Below are positions 25,142 to 32,490 of a stretch of 64,000 nucleotides of DNA, one piece after another. The position numbers and the translations under genes are program-made. Under the pieces are notes generated by a model. The model was not told the origin of the DNA, searched no databases, and worked only from the letters and a program-made list of their open reading frames with translations. Positions within the stretch are counted from its first letter, which is position 1. Each line of letters opens with the position of its first letter. The DNA is from Desulfofundulus thermobenzoicus (GTDB lineage Bacteria > Bacillota > Desulfotomaculia > Desulfotomaculales > Desulfovirgulaceae), in NCBI RefSeq assembly GCF_009428905.1, contig NZ_WHYR01000014.1, positions 1 to 64,000 of the forward strand, read 5' to 3'.

Positions 25142-25932
25142 AGCATAGCCCTCCTCCCTGCGGGTATACTACCCAGAAGGTTATCCACCAGGCGGTCCAC
25201 CTGTTCCTCCGGATTCCCCTGCAGGATCATCCCCCGCCGGCGGGCGGGGGCGGGCACCAGGCCGACTAATGTGTTTTTGACGATGGCGCTTAAGGCCTGC
25301 GGATCAAGACCGGTTTCCTTCGGCTTTAACACCGGGATGGGCGTTTTCCTGGCCCGGATCACCCCTTTAATGGAGGGAGACCGGGGTTCACCCGTTTCCC
25401 GGGAAACGGTTAAGAGCACCGGCAGCGGGGCCAGCAGGGTTTCCACCGTGTCTTCCCGGGTCCGTTCCACCCATACCCGCTCCCTATCCACCCGGATCTT
25501 TCTTACACCAACCACGTAAGGTATATCCAGAAAGCCGGCCAGCATGGGTCCCACCCCGCCGCTGCCGGCCACGGTGGATTCCCTGCCGGTGAGGACCATA
25601 TCGGCGCCGCCGGTGTGGCAGATGGCCGCCGCCAGCACCCGGGCCGCCCACTGGGTTCCGGACGTTCCCCCACACCCGTCCGTTACATGCACCGCCTGAT
25701 CCGCTCCCATGGCCAGGGCCTGGCGTAAGACGTCCCGGACCTTTTCCCCGCCCAAACCCAGGGCCACCACCGTTGCCCCCAGGGTATCCTTAATCCGTAG
25801 CGCCGCTTCCAGGGCGTGGCTGTCAAAAAGATTGATCATGGCTGCCCCGGTCAATTGCTGCAATTCTCCGGTTTCATCAACCCAAACGTCACCGGGAACG
25901 GGAACCTGTTTGATGCAAACCACCAGACGCAT
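25138..25932 (-). CDS. etfB: Electron transfer flavoprotein beta subunit
   Basis: The 264-residue protein starts MRLVVCIKQVPVPGDVWVD behind GGAGGTGGGGGAA. Features of ETF-beta include NLFDSHALEAALRIKD, VVALGLGGEKVRDVLRQALA, GADMVLTGRESTVAG and the recognition-loop region before SIKGVIRARKTPIPV. It carries AMP or a second FAD in bifurcating ETFs; the sequence alone did not let me decide which. It begins 19 nt after the FAD dehydrogenase gene. Confidence 0.92.
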   Translation of the reverse strand: MRLVVCIKQVPVPGDVWVDETGELQQLTGAAMINLFDSHALEAALRIKDTLGATVVALGLGGEKVRDVLRQALAMGADQAVHVTDGCGGTSGTQWAARVLAAAICHTGGADMVLTGRESTVAGSGGVGPMLAGFLDIPYVVGVRKIRVDRERVWVERTREDTVETLLAPLPVLLTVSRETGEPRSPSIKGVIRARKTPIPVLKPKETGLDPQALSAIVKNTLVGLVPAPARRRGMILQGNPEEQVDRLVDNLLGSIPAGRRAML

Positions 25933-25951
25933 TTCCCCCACCTCCTGATAA

Positions 25952-27136
25952 CTACCGGAGCTGCTGCCCGCGGCTGTACAGGTGCACGCCCACCACGGGC
26001 TGGTCTTCGGCAAAGCGGGTCACCCGGAACAAACCGGCATCATACACCCTGGCTTCCCCGTCCAGAATAATTTCCGCCATGGCCTGGCCGGCCAGCGGCG
26101 TAAATTTAAAGCCGTGCCCGCTGTATCCGGCGTTAACATAAAAACCCTCCAGTCCCGGCACGGGACCGATGAACGCCTGGTAATCGGGTGTCACTTCGTA
26201 ACATCCGGAATAACCGCGGCGCAGGCTGCCCTCACCGAGCCGGGGCAGGCGCCGGACCACCCTGTCCAGAACGTCCTCCACCGTTTCCAGATCCACTTCT
26301 TCGTTATAACAATCGGGATCCACCACTTCCACCTCCGACTGGTCGCTGTTGCCCACCAGGGTCAGATCCCCCGTCTCCGATCGCAAATATTGCAGCAAGA
26401 GCAGGTCGGAGAGCACCGGATGTTCTCCGGGGAAATCGCCGGGCCGCTCCAGAACGACGATCTGCTCCCGGTGGGCCTGGACGGGAAGATCCAGCTCCGC
26501 CAGGGCGGCCACCCTGCCCGCCCACGAACCGGCACAATCAATCACCACCGGCGCGGCGATATCTTCCGCGGGAGTTCTCACCCCCTGCACCCTGCCGCCC
26601 GCATGGAGAATCCCCACCACCGGGGTCATTTGCCGGTACTGCACGCCCAGTTCCCGCCCCCGCTGGACCAGGGAGGTCAGGGTCAGGCCGGGATCGGCAT
26701 ACCCCGATTCCGGCTCAAAGGCGGCCCCGGCCACATCCTCCAGGTTGATACCGGGCACCATTTTGGCCACTTCCTCCAGGTCGATCATCTCCACCTTTAT
26801 ACCCAACTCCCGGTGCATGGCCACATTCCGGCGCAGGGTTTCCAGGTTATCCGGCCCGACCAGCACCACATAACCGGTCCTGGTATAACCGCACTCACCG
26901 CCGATGATCTCGGGAAAATGCTGCCATATTTCCAGGGATTTCAAGGCCATGCGGGCCAGCTCCGAGTGGGTGTAGTGACAGCGCAGAATGGCACTGGACC
27001 TGCCCGAACTGCCCGCCCCCAGGGTGCTTTTTTCCACCACCACCACCCGCCCGGCACCTCGCCCGGCCAGGTGGTAAGCCGTACTGCATCCCATCAGCCC
27101 GCCGCCGATGATTACCACGTCCGCTGTCAGCGCCAT
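25952..27136 (-). CDS. FAD-dependent oxidoreductase, sarcosine oxidase beta/DadA family (possible N-methylglutamate dehydrogenase)
   Basis: The 394-residue protein starts MALTADVVIIGGGLMGCSTA, with AGGGGAG 9 nt upstream. It has the dinucleotide-binding fold at the N-terminus, SSGRSSAILRCHYTHSELAR near residue 45, and the C-terminal DAO-family region RRGYSGCYEVTPDYQAFIGP and NAGYSGHGFKFTPLAGQAMA. Members oxidise secondary or primary amines of amino acids such as sarcosine, glycine and N-methylglutamate. It is first in an operon with etfBA, mgsABC-like genes and a GmaS-like ligase, so N-methylglutamate oxidation with ETF as acceptor is proposed. The family alone would also allow another N-methyl amino acid. 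Confidence 0.75.
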   Translation of the reverse strand: MALTADVVIIGGGLMGCSTAYHLAGRGAGRVVVVEKSTLGAGSSGRSSAILRCHYTHSELARMALKSLEIWQHFPEIIGGECGYTRTGYVVLVGPDNLETLRRNVAMHRELGIKVEMIDLEEVAKMVPGINLEDVAGAAFEPESGYADPGLTLTSLVQRGRELGVQYRQMTPVVGILHAGGRVQGVRTPAEDIAAPVVIDCAGSWAGRVAALAELDLPVQAHREQIVVLERPGDFPGEHPVLSDLLLLQYLRSETGDLTLVGNSDQSEVEVVDPDCYNEEVDLETVEDVLDRVVRRLPRLGEGSLRRGYSGCYEVTPDYQAFIGPVPGLEGFYVNAGYSGHGFKFTPLAGQAMAEIILDGEARVYDAGLFRVTRFAEDQPVVGVHLYSRGQQLR

Positions 27137-27216
27137 TATCCAACACTCCCCTTTACCAGGTTGTCCGGTGCAAAAGCTACGGTGCGCGTTAGAGAACAAT
27201 AAAGGGCCTGCTTCAT
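27136..27216 (-). CDS. Possible 26-residue leader peptide overlapping the FAD dehydrogenase start
   Basis: The frame from ATG at 27216 (MKQALYCSLTRTVAFAPDNL...) ends in TAATG, sharing one base with the dehydrogenase ATG, which would couple translation. The upstream GGTGG is a weak ribosome-binding site. It is exactly as long as the one before the ligase gene, which may be chance. Confidence 0.25.
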   Translation of the reverse strand: MKQALYCSLTRTVAFAPDNLVKGSVG

Positions 27217-27234
27217 CAGTGCCACCAGCAAGCG

Positions 27235-27289
27235 GAAAATAAAAGGGCGCCACTTCCACGGCACAAATACCATGGGAATAGCGCCCTTG
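27235..27289 (-). terminator. Terminator-like hairpin in the leader of the FAD dehydrogenase operon
   Basis: On the minus strand AAGGGCGC pairs with GCGCCCTT, with an inner CCATGG/CCGTGG stem, followed by TTATTTT. It lies about 110 nt downstream of the predicted transcription start and 100 nt before the dehydrogenase ATG, so it must be bypassed for operon expression, as in attenuation. Confidence 0.6.
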
Positions 27290-27401
27290 CCGTCCTGTGA
27301 TACGTCACCGGATCACCAGTTAATTATTTACGGGTAATGGATTTACCCTTTGTTTTCAGCCCTTTCCCTAACAAACGATGTTCTTTACTGCTTTCGGGTT
27401 A

Positions 27402-27430
27402 ATATTAGCATAGCCGTTTGCCGTTGTCAA
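27402..27430 (-). promoter_or_regulatory. Sigma-A promoter of the dehydrogenase-etf-mgs-like operon
   Basis: TTGACA (27425-27430) and TAATAT (27402-27407) are separated by 17 nt. Transcription would start near 27395 and make a leader of about 260 nt that includes small hairpins (GGGTAA/TTACCC at about 27332-27348) and the terminator at 27235-27289. Confidence 0.8.
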
Positions 27431-27792
27431 TTACTTTTTGCAAGTTGGATTATTTTTTCACTTGTAAAAATGATTTTACGATTCACTGCTTCCGGCAGTA
27501 ACCTGCTCACCCGGCAACCCCTGTAAATTTTTTATTAACCGGGAGGGAAAGTCGTCTTTTCCGCCAAATACAAATAATGTAGAAATAAGTTGCTGGCGGG
27601 TCCTTTTCTGTTTTCTGCCCGCAACCCTGCCATGCCGCGCTGGCCGCGCCGCCAATCCGGAGCCCGGGCAATAGCCAGCCCGTGGGCCGGCAGGGCGGAG
27701 CGTGACAGGGGGGCGTAACAGGGGACGAGAGCGTGACAGGGGACGCGTGACAGGGGACGGTTCTCTGACACACTGGCGCACAGCGCGGGAGC
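27431..27792. other. Intergenic region with degenerate GGGGACGG repeats
   Basis: Between the divergent transcription units there is no convincing gene. From about 27700 onward GTGACAGGGG(A/G) units recur in various states (GCGTGACAGGGGGGCGTAAC, GCGTGACAGGGGACGCGTGA, GACAGGGGACGGTTCTCTGA), apparently decayed members of the repeat family. Confidence 0.55.
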
Positions 27793-28205
27793 GCGTGACA
27801 GGGGACGGTTCTCTGACACACCAATCTGAAGCGTGACAAGGAACCGTCCCCTGTCACAAGGCAGATTTAGAGTCCTTTGAGTGCTGGGCGATTCACCAAA
27901 CATTGCCCGCGGGCAATGATATACACCGAAGGGAGCTGTTATTTTGAGTCTTAAAACCTCCTCCCGCCCCCGGCGGGCGGGGTTGACCGGGACCATCCTG
28001 GGCTTTCTGCCCTGGATTTTATACTGGAGCCTGCCGGCGCCCTGGGGGCCGGCCGGGGGCCTGGTGGGTGCGGTCATCATTTTTGGCCGGCAGTTGCTGC
28101 AGAAGAAACCCAAAATCATGGACGGGTTCTCCCTGTCCTTTTTTGCCCTGGCGGCCCTTATGCTCTACGGCCTGCATTCCCCCTGGTTCGCCCGCTGGGA
28201 GGGGG
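27793..28205 (+). repeat. Upstream copy of a 413-bp tandem duplication
   Basis: It matches 28209-28621 with an offset of 416 bp; I count only three differences. It begins with a GTGACAGGGGACGG repeat unit and contains the leader, the 18-bp palindrome and the first 87 codons of the desaturase-fusion gene. Three bases (CAG) separate the copies. Confidence 0.95.
27901..27918. promoter_or_regulatory. Perfect 18-bp palindrome, candidate operator (copy 1)
   Basis: CATTGCCCGCGGGCAATG reads the same on both strands and lies 25 nt before the TTG start. Its size and symmetry suit a dimeric repressor. The second copy at 28317-28334 precedes the full gene. Confidence 0.5.
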
Positions 28206-28252
28206 CAGGCGTGACAGGGGACGGTTCTCTGACACACCAATCTGAAGCGTGA
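27944..28252 (+). pseudogene. Truncated 5' copy of the membrane/desaturase fusion gene
   Basis: The frame starts at TTG and matches the first 87 residues of the full protein with two changes (Val for Ala, Tyr for His), plus one silent change. It then runs into the repeat, which adds AGVTGDGSLTHQSEA and a stop. It keeps GGGAG before the start and the upstream palindrome, so a 102-residue fragment could still be made. It arose by the tandem duplication that also created the intact copy at 28360. Confidence 0.85.
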
Positions 28253-28621
28253 CAAGGAACCGTCCCCTGTCACAAGGCAGATTTAGAGTCCTTTGAGTGC
28301 TGGGCGATTCACCAAACATTGCCCGCGGGCAATGATATACACCGAAGGGAGCTGTTATTTTGAGTCTTAAAACCTCCTCCCGCCCCCGGCGGGCGGGGTT
28401 GACCGGGACCATCCTGGGCTTTCTGCCCTGGATTTTATACTGGAGCCTGCCGGCGCCCTGGGGGCCGGCCGGGGGCCTGGTGGGTGCGGCCATCATTTTT
28501 GGCCGGCAGCTGCTGCAGAAGAAACCCAAAATCATGGACGGGTTCTCCCTGTCCTTTTTTGCCCTGGCGGCCCTTATGCTCCACGGCCTGCATTCCCCCT
28601 GGTTCGCCCGCTGGGAGGGGG
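28209..28621 (+). repeat. Downstream copy of the 413-bp tandem duplication
   Basis: It continues into the intact gene. Its first 66 bases are two facing repeat units (GTGACAGGGGACGGTTCTCT and AAGGAACCGTCCCCTGTCAC), and its second palindrome copy is at 28317-28334. Confidence 0.95.
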
Positions 28622-30717
28622 TGCTGGTTTTTGCCACCCTGGCCCTGATGGCCCTGGCCTCCCTGGCCGCCCGCTCCCCCTTTACCCTGCAGTACGCCCG
28701 GGAGGACTGGCCCCGGGAATACTGGCGGGAGCCCCTTTTTATCCAGACCAATGTACACATCACCCTGGCCTGGGCACTGGCCTTTATCTACGGAGCGGGC
28801 ATGACGGCGTTGAACACCCTGGTGCCCGGTATCCCCCCCACACCCCTGCTGACCCACCTGGGCACCATAACGGCCCTGGTCTTTACCATTTTCTGGCCAC
28901 AGTATTATCCCTGCCGGGCCGTTGACCGCCGGTTAAAGGAGAGGGAAGCCCGCCGCCCCCCCTGGCAAAACCCGGATTTTGCGGCCTGGCAGCAGACCAG
29001 GCTGTTCGTGCCTTACAACCGCCCGGAAAAGTACGGTTCGGCCGGATGGGCAGGTGCTGAAGGCGCAGCCGGGCATTCCCCCGGCGATGGGCCGGGAGAT
29101 GGGGGCCAACCGCCCGTGACATGGGAAAGCGACATTACCCCCGGCGGCACCGGGGAAGAACGGCCGCCCATTGCGGGGCCAGCATCACCCCTGCCCATCC
29201 CCCTGATCCGGAGAACACCGCCCGCAGATCGTTTTGATGTGATCGTCATTGGGGCAGGGATTGGCGGTCTGACGGCGGCCGCCCGCCTGGCGGACCGGGG
29301 CTTGAGGGTTTGCGTGCTGGAACGGCACCACCAGCCCGGGGGGTACTGCACTTCCTTTGTGCGCAAGGGCTACACCTTCGACGGCGGGGTGGAGTCCGTC
29401 AGCGGCTGCTGGCCCAACGGGCCGGTCCGGCTGCTGTTGGAGGAACTGGGCCTGGAAAGGCGCATCCGGTTCCGCCGCCACGGACACCGGCTGATCACTC
29501 CCGGCGGCGTCCTGGACATCCCCGGCAGCTACGTGGAATTCACCAATATGCTGGTGGACCTGGCCCCCCATGAGGAAGAGGGCATCCGCACCCTGATGGG
29601 GGAACTGCAGGCCGCCTACTACCAGGTCTACCAGGACACCCCCCGCACCGGAAAGGTACCCGCACCCCCGGCCACCGTGGAGGAAACCTTGAGTTATCCC
29701 CTGGACCACCCCGATTTTTACCGGGCCATGTTTTATTCCTGGGGGGAATTCTTACGGCGGCGGGTGCAGGATGAGCATGTGCTGGGCATTCTGAACATGC
29801 TGACGGCCTACCTGGGAGACCGGGGTCCGGATACGCCGGCCGCCCGCATGATCCCCTTAATGGGTTATTACGTGGACGGCGGCGTCTACCCCGTGGGAGG
29901 CAGCCAGCGCCTGGCCGATGTGTTGATGGAAGCGGTGCAGGAAAGGGAGGGGGAGGTGCGTTTAAGTACAACGGTGCAAAGGGTCCTGCTGCATGAAGGC
30001 CGGGTGGCCGGGGTGTCCCTGGGGGACGGGACATGCCTGCTGGCCCCGGTGGTCATCAGCAACGCCGATCCCAAACAGACCTTTTTCCGGCTGGTGGGCG
30101 CAGAACACCTCCCGCCGGATTTTGTAAAACGGGTGGAAAGACTGCGCCCCTCCCCCTCGGCCTTTGTCCTCTACCTGGCCCTGGAGCGCCCGGCCGGCCT
30201 GCCGGAGCGGGTTTTCGTCCGGCGGGAGGGGCCCTTGCCCCGGGACACCTTTGGCATCGGCGGCTTCCTTCTGGTCAGCAATTCCCCCCTGGACCCGGAG
30301 CTGGTGCCGCCCGGCTGCGGCGACCTGACCATGATCACCTTAACCCGCCTGGAAGCGGATCACTTAAACCGCATGACCCCATCCGGTTACCGGGCCTTCA
30401 AGGAAGAGCTGACCCGCACCATGCTGGACTATGTGGAAGAAGTGGTCCCGGGCGTCACAGAACATGTGGTCCATGTGGAGGCGGCCACCCCCCGCACCTT
30501 TTACCGTTACACGTGGAACCATCAGGGAGCCATCTATGGCCTGGAGCCGGAGGACGGGCCGGAAGGGCCGGTGTGGCTGGACCGGAAAACCCCCATCCCG
30601 GGGCTGTGGCTGGTGGGTGCCTCGGTGGAACCGGGCCCGGGCATCGAAGGGGTGGTCATCTCGGGCACATACTGTGCCAACGAGATCCGGGCCGGGCGGA
30701 CCGGTTTTACCCTATAA
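28360..30717 (+). CDS. Membrane domain fused to phytoene-desaturase-like FAD oxidoreductase
   Basis: The 785-residue protein starts at TTG with GGGAG upstream. Residues about 15-185 contain roughly five membrane segments, and a low-complexity Gly/Pro/Ala linker spans about 228-285. Residues about 292-780 form a CrtI/carotenoid-isomerase-type oxidoreductase: FDVIVIGAGIGGLTAAARLA (298-303 is GAGIGG), ERHHQPGGYCTSF, and the C-terminal FAD segment IPGLWLVGASVEPGPGIEGV. The substrate may be a polyisoprenoid or retinol-like lipid; this is inferred from the family only. A covalent membrane domain is unusual for this family. It is one of few plus-strand genes and stands alone. Its 5' end was duplicated. 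Confidence 0.82.
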   Translation: MSLKTSSRPRRAGLTGTILGFLPWILYWSLPAPWGPAGGLVGAAIIFGRQLLQKKPKIMDGFSLSFFALAALMLHGLHSPWFARWEGVLVFATLALMALASLAARSPFTLQYAREDWPREYWREPLFIQTNVHITLAWALAFIYGAGMTALNTLVPGIPPTPLLTHLGTITALVFTIFWPQYYPCRAVDRRLKEREARRPPWQNPDFAAWQQTRLFVPYNRPEKYGSAGWAGAEGAAGHSPGDGPGDGGQPPVTWESDITPGGTGEERPPIAGPASPLPIPLIRRTPPADRFDVIVIGAGIGGLTAAARLADRGLRVCVLERHHQPGGYCTSFVRKGYTFDGGVESVSGCWPNGPVRLLLEELGLERRIRFRRHGHRLITPGGVLDIPGSYVEFTNMLVDLAPHEEEGIRTLMGELQAAYYQVYQDTPRTGKVPAPPATVEETLSYPLDHPDFYRAMFYSWGEFLRRRVQDEHVLGILNMLTAYLGDRGPDTPAARMIPLMGYYVDGGVYPVGGSQRLADVLMEAVQEREGEVRLSTTVQRVLLHEGRVAGVSLGDGTCLLAPVVISNADPKQTFFRLVGAEHLPPDFVKRVERLRPSPSAFVLYLALERPAGLPERVFVRREGPLPRDTFGIGGFLLVSNSPLDPELVPPGCGDLTMITLTRLEADHLNRMTPSGYRAFKEELTRTMLDYVEEVVPGVTEHVVHVEAATPRTFYRYTWNHQGAIYGLEPEDGPEGPVWLDRKTPIPGLWLVGASVEPGPGIEGVVISGTYCANEIRAGRTGFTL

Positions 30718-30779
30718 CAACTTTATGCAACAAGAAGGTTTATTATGGTTTGATTCAAAAAGTACAATCCATCTGTACA

Positions 30780-31070
30780 TCAATTGTCCTGCTCAATGGG
30801 ATACTGCCGTGCATGCCGGATTGTAACTACATTTATAGTTTTTCCTTTTATTTCATAGTAAATTTTATAAGGATAATTTTTCTGGAGAAGCATCCTATAT
30901 ACCGTTCTTGTACCTTTTGAGGAATCATAAATTGTAACCATTACATGCATTCCGGCAAACCGGCGAAGTTTCATTTCTGCAACCTCAAAAACTTTTAACC
31001 CTAAACCGGGTGAATATTCTTCCAGGGCCTCAATAAAATTTAATGCTTCTAACGTCCAGCGAATTTTCAT
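30780..31070 (-). CDS. RelE/ParE-family toxin-like protein
   Basis: The 96-residue protein has the RelE/ParE layout: MKIRWTLEALNFIEALEEYS, a helix pair, then YRMLLQKNYPYKIYYEIKGK and the closing strand VVTIRHARQYPIEQ. Such toxins cleave mRNA on the ribosome or poison gyrase. It overlaps the upstream antitoxin-like gene by 4 nt (ATGA). Base composition is more AT-rich than neighbours, which suits a transferred module. Confidence 0.75.
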   Translation of the reverse strand: MKIRWTLEALNFIEALEEYSPGLGLKVFEVAEMKLRRFAGMHVMVTIYDSSKGTRTVYRMLLQKNYPYKIYYEIKGKTINVVTIRHARQYPIEQDN

Positions 31071-31294
31071 GTTTTGGCAGTTTTTAATAGACGTTTTCTA
31101 GCCTGTTCGGACGTTAAAATGTTACCTCTATCCAAATCATCGAGGCCCCTCCGGATAGAACGCAGATCGTCAGGTGTCTCAGATAAATCAAAATACTTTT
31201 CCTCCATGTGGAGAATCCAGTAAGCAAGATCCAGTTGGGAATTCCGGTCAAGCCTGATAATTGCTCTTTGAATTTCTTTCAGGGACGGCTCCAT
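31067..31294 (-). CDS. Antitoxin-like small protein
   Basis: The 75-residue protein from ATG at 31294 (MEPSLKEIQRAIIRLD) has a short N-terminal helix region QLDLAYWILHMEEKYFDL and the acidic SETPDDLRSIRRGLDDLDRG, typical in size and position for the antitoxin of a RelE/ParE-type toxin. GGGAGGGG lies 10 nt upstream; an in-frame TTG directly before the ATG is also possible. The family was not identified with certainty. Confidence 0.6.
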   Translation of the reverse strand: MEPSLKEIQRAIIRLDRNSQLDLAYWILHMEEKYFDLSETPDDLRSIRRGLDDLDRGNILTSEQARKRLLKTAKT

Positions 31295-31377
31295 CAAAGA
31301 ATCACCCCTCCCGGTATATGATGGATACGCAAAGTGCACTTAACAATTAATATAATAAACCCTTTTCCTTAAGGTCC

Positions 31378-31406
31378 ATTATAACATGATCTTCTTCGAA
31401 CAGGAA
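31378..31406 (-). promoter_or_regulatory. Possible promoter of the toxin-antitoxin pair
   Basis: An extended -10 (TGTTATAAT, hexamer at 31378-31383) has a weak -35 TTCCTG at 31401-31406 with 17-nt spacing. The stretch 31295-31603 shows no gene and nothing else recognisable. Confidence 0.4.
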
Positions 31407-31589
31407 GTAACCAGATATCACCGTAGCCCGTGCCGCTGGCTCCCACTCCTAAAGCGGTGTGCGGGTAAAAGTGACGAACCTCTGCCACAAAATATTGCCG
31501 GTTAAGGACCTGGTGCCTTCCGGCCTGAGTCCGCAAAAGAACCGTCCCCGGAAAAGGGTACCGCCATCTACCCTCAGGTCAACGGCTAC

Positions 31590-31630
31590 CTGCAAAATTT
31601 AAACGGGTTACCCCGTGCCGGGTAACCCGT
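31590..31630 (-). terminator. Terminator after sigH
   Basis: An 11-bp perfect stem (ACGGGTTACCC at 31603-31613 with GGGTAACCCGT at 31620-31630) is followed on the minus strand by TTTAAATTTT, right after the sigH stop. Confidence 0.8.
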
Positions 31631-31637
31631 CAACCAA

Positions 31638-32282
31638 CTAATTCTCCCGTTTTTCCAGATACCTTTCCAGCTTGCGCTTCACCCGCTGCAGGGCGTTGTC
31701 GATGGATTTGACGTGCCGTTTTAAATCTTCGGCGATTTCCTGGTAGGATTTGCCCTCCAGGTAGGACATCAGCACCTTCCATTCCAGGGAACTTAAGATT
31801 TCACCCATCTTTTCCTCAATGTTGTCGAACTCTTCCCGGCTGATGATCAACTCTTCCGGGTCGGTGATCTTCGTGCCGGATATGACATCCAGAAGGGTGC
31901 GGTCGGAATCCTCATCATAGATGGGTTTGTTCAGGGAAACGTAGGAATTCAGAGGAATATGCTTTTGCCGGGTGGCCGTTTTGATGGCCGTGATGATCTG
32001 CCGGGTGATGCACAGTTCGGCAAAGGCCCGGAAGGATGACAGCTTGTCCAGCCGGAAGTCACGGATGGCTTTATAAAGGCCGATCATTCCTTCCTGGATA
32101 ATGTCCTCCCGGTCCGCCCCGATGAGGAAATAGGAGCGTGCCTTGGCCCGGACGAAGTTCTTGTACTTGTTGATGAGATATTCGAGGGCGGCATTATCGC
32201 CTTCGCGGGCATATTCGACCACTTCTTCATCATCCATCAAGTGATAACCGCTCGCCAACTCCCTCTGGACGCTCAGGCTCAC
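31638..32282 (-). CDS. sigH: RNA polymerase sigma-H factor
   Basis: The 214-residue sigma-70 family protein has region 2 (DREDIIQEGMIGLYKAIRDF and FAELCITRQIITAIKTATRQ), an intermediate YVSLNKPIYDEDSDRTLLDV and region 4 (KSYQEIAEDLKRHVKSIDNA). Sequence and position, after yacP in the rlmB-yacP-sigH order, match SigH of endospore formers, which drives early sporulation genes. GAGGGAG lies upstream of a GTG or TTG start region. It ends in a strong terminator. Confidence 0.95.
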   Translation of the reverse strand: MSLSVQRELASGYHLMDDEEVVEYAREGDNAALEYLINKYKNFVRAKARSYFLIGADREDIIQEGMIGLYKAIRDFRLDKLSSFRAFAELCITRQIITAIKTATRQKHIPLNSYVSLNKPIYDEDSDRTLLDVISGTKITDPEELIISREEFDNIEEKMGEILSSLEWKVLMSYLEGKSYQEIAEDLKRHVKSIDNALQRVKRKLERYLEKREN

Positions 32283-32490
32283 AGTATCCCCCCCGCTTTA
32301 TATGTCCAGTTTCCCCCACTGCACCGTGAAAACAAAATGCCGGGTACCGGTAAACCCGGAAAATCTTTCTCTTCTTCGGATAAAGTACATTCAGCACCCT
32401 TTTCTCTTGTTTTTGCCACACATATTATATCCCTCCCCTTCTAACCAGTCAAGAAAGAATAGGACAGCCTGAAACCCCATGACCCCACAT

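Noticed and set aside
27690-28280. CRISPR-like array
   Set aside because: Units are irregularly spaced, inverted as well as direct, without unique spacers of constant length and without cas genes.
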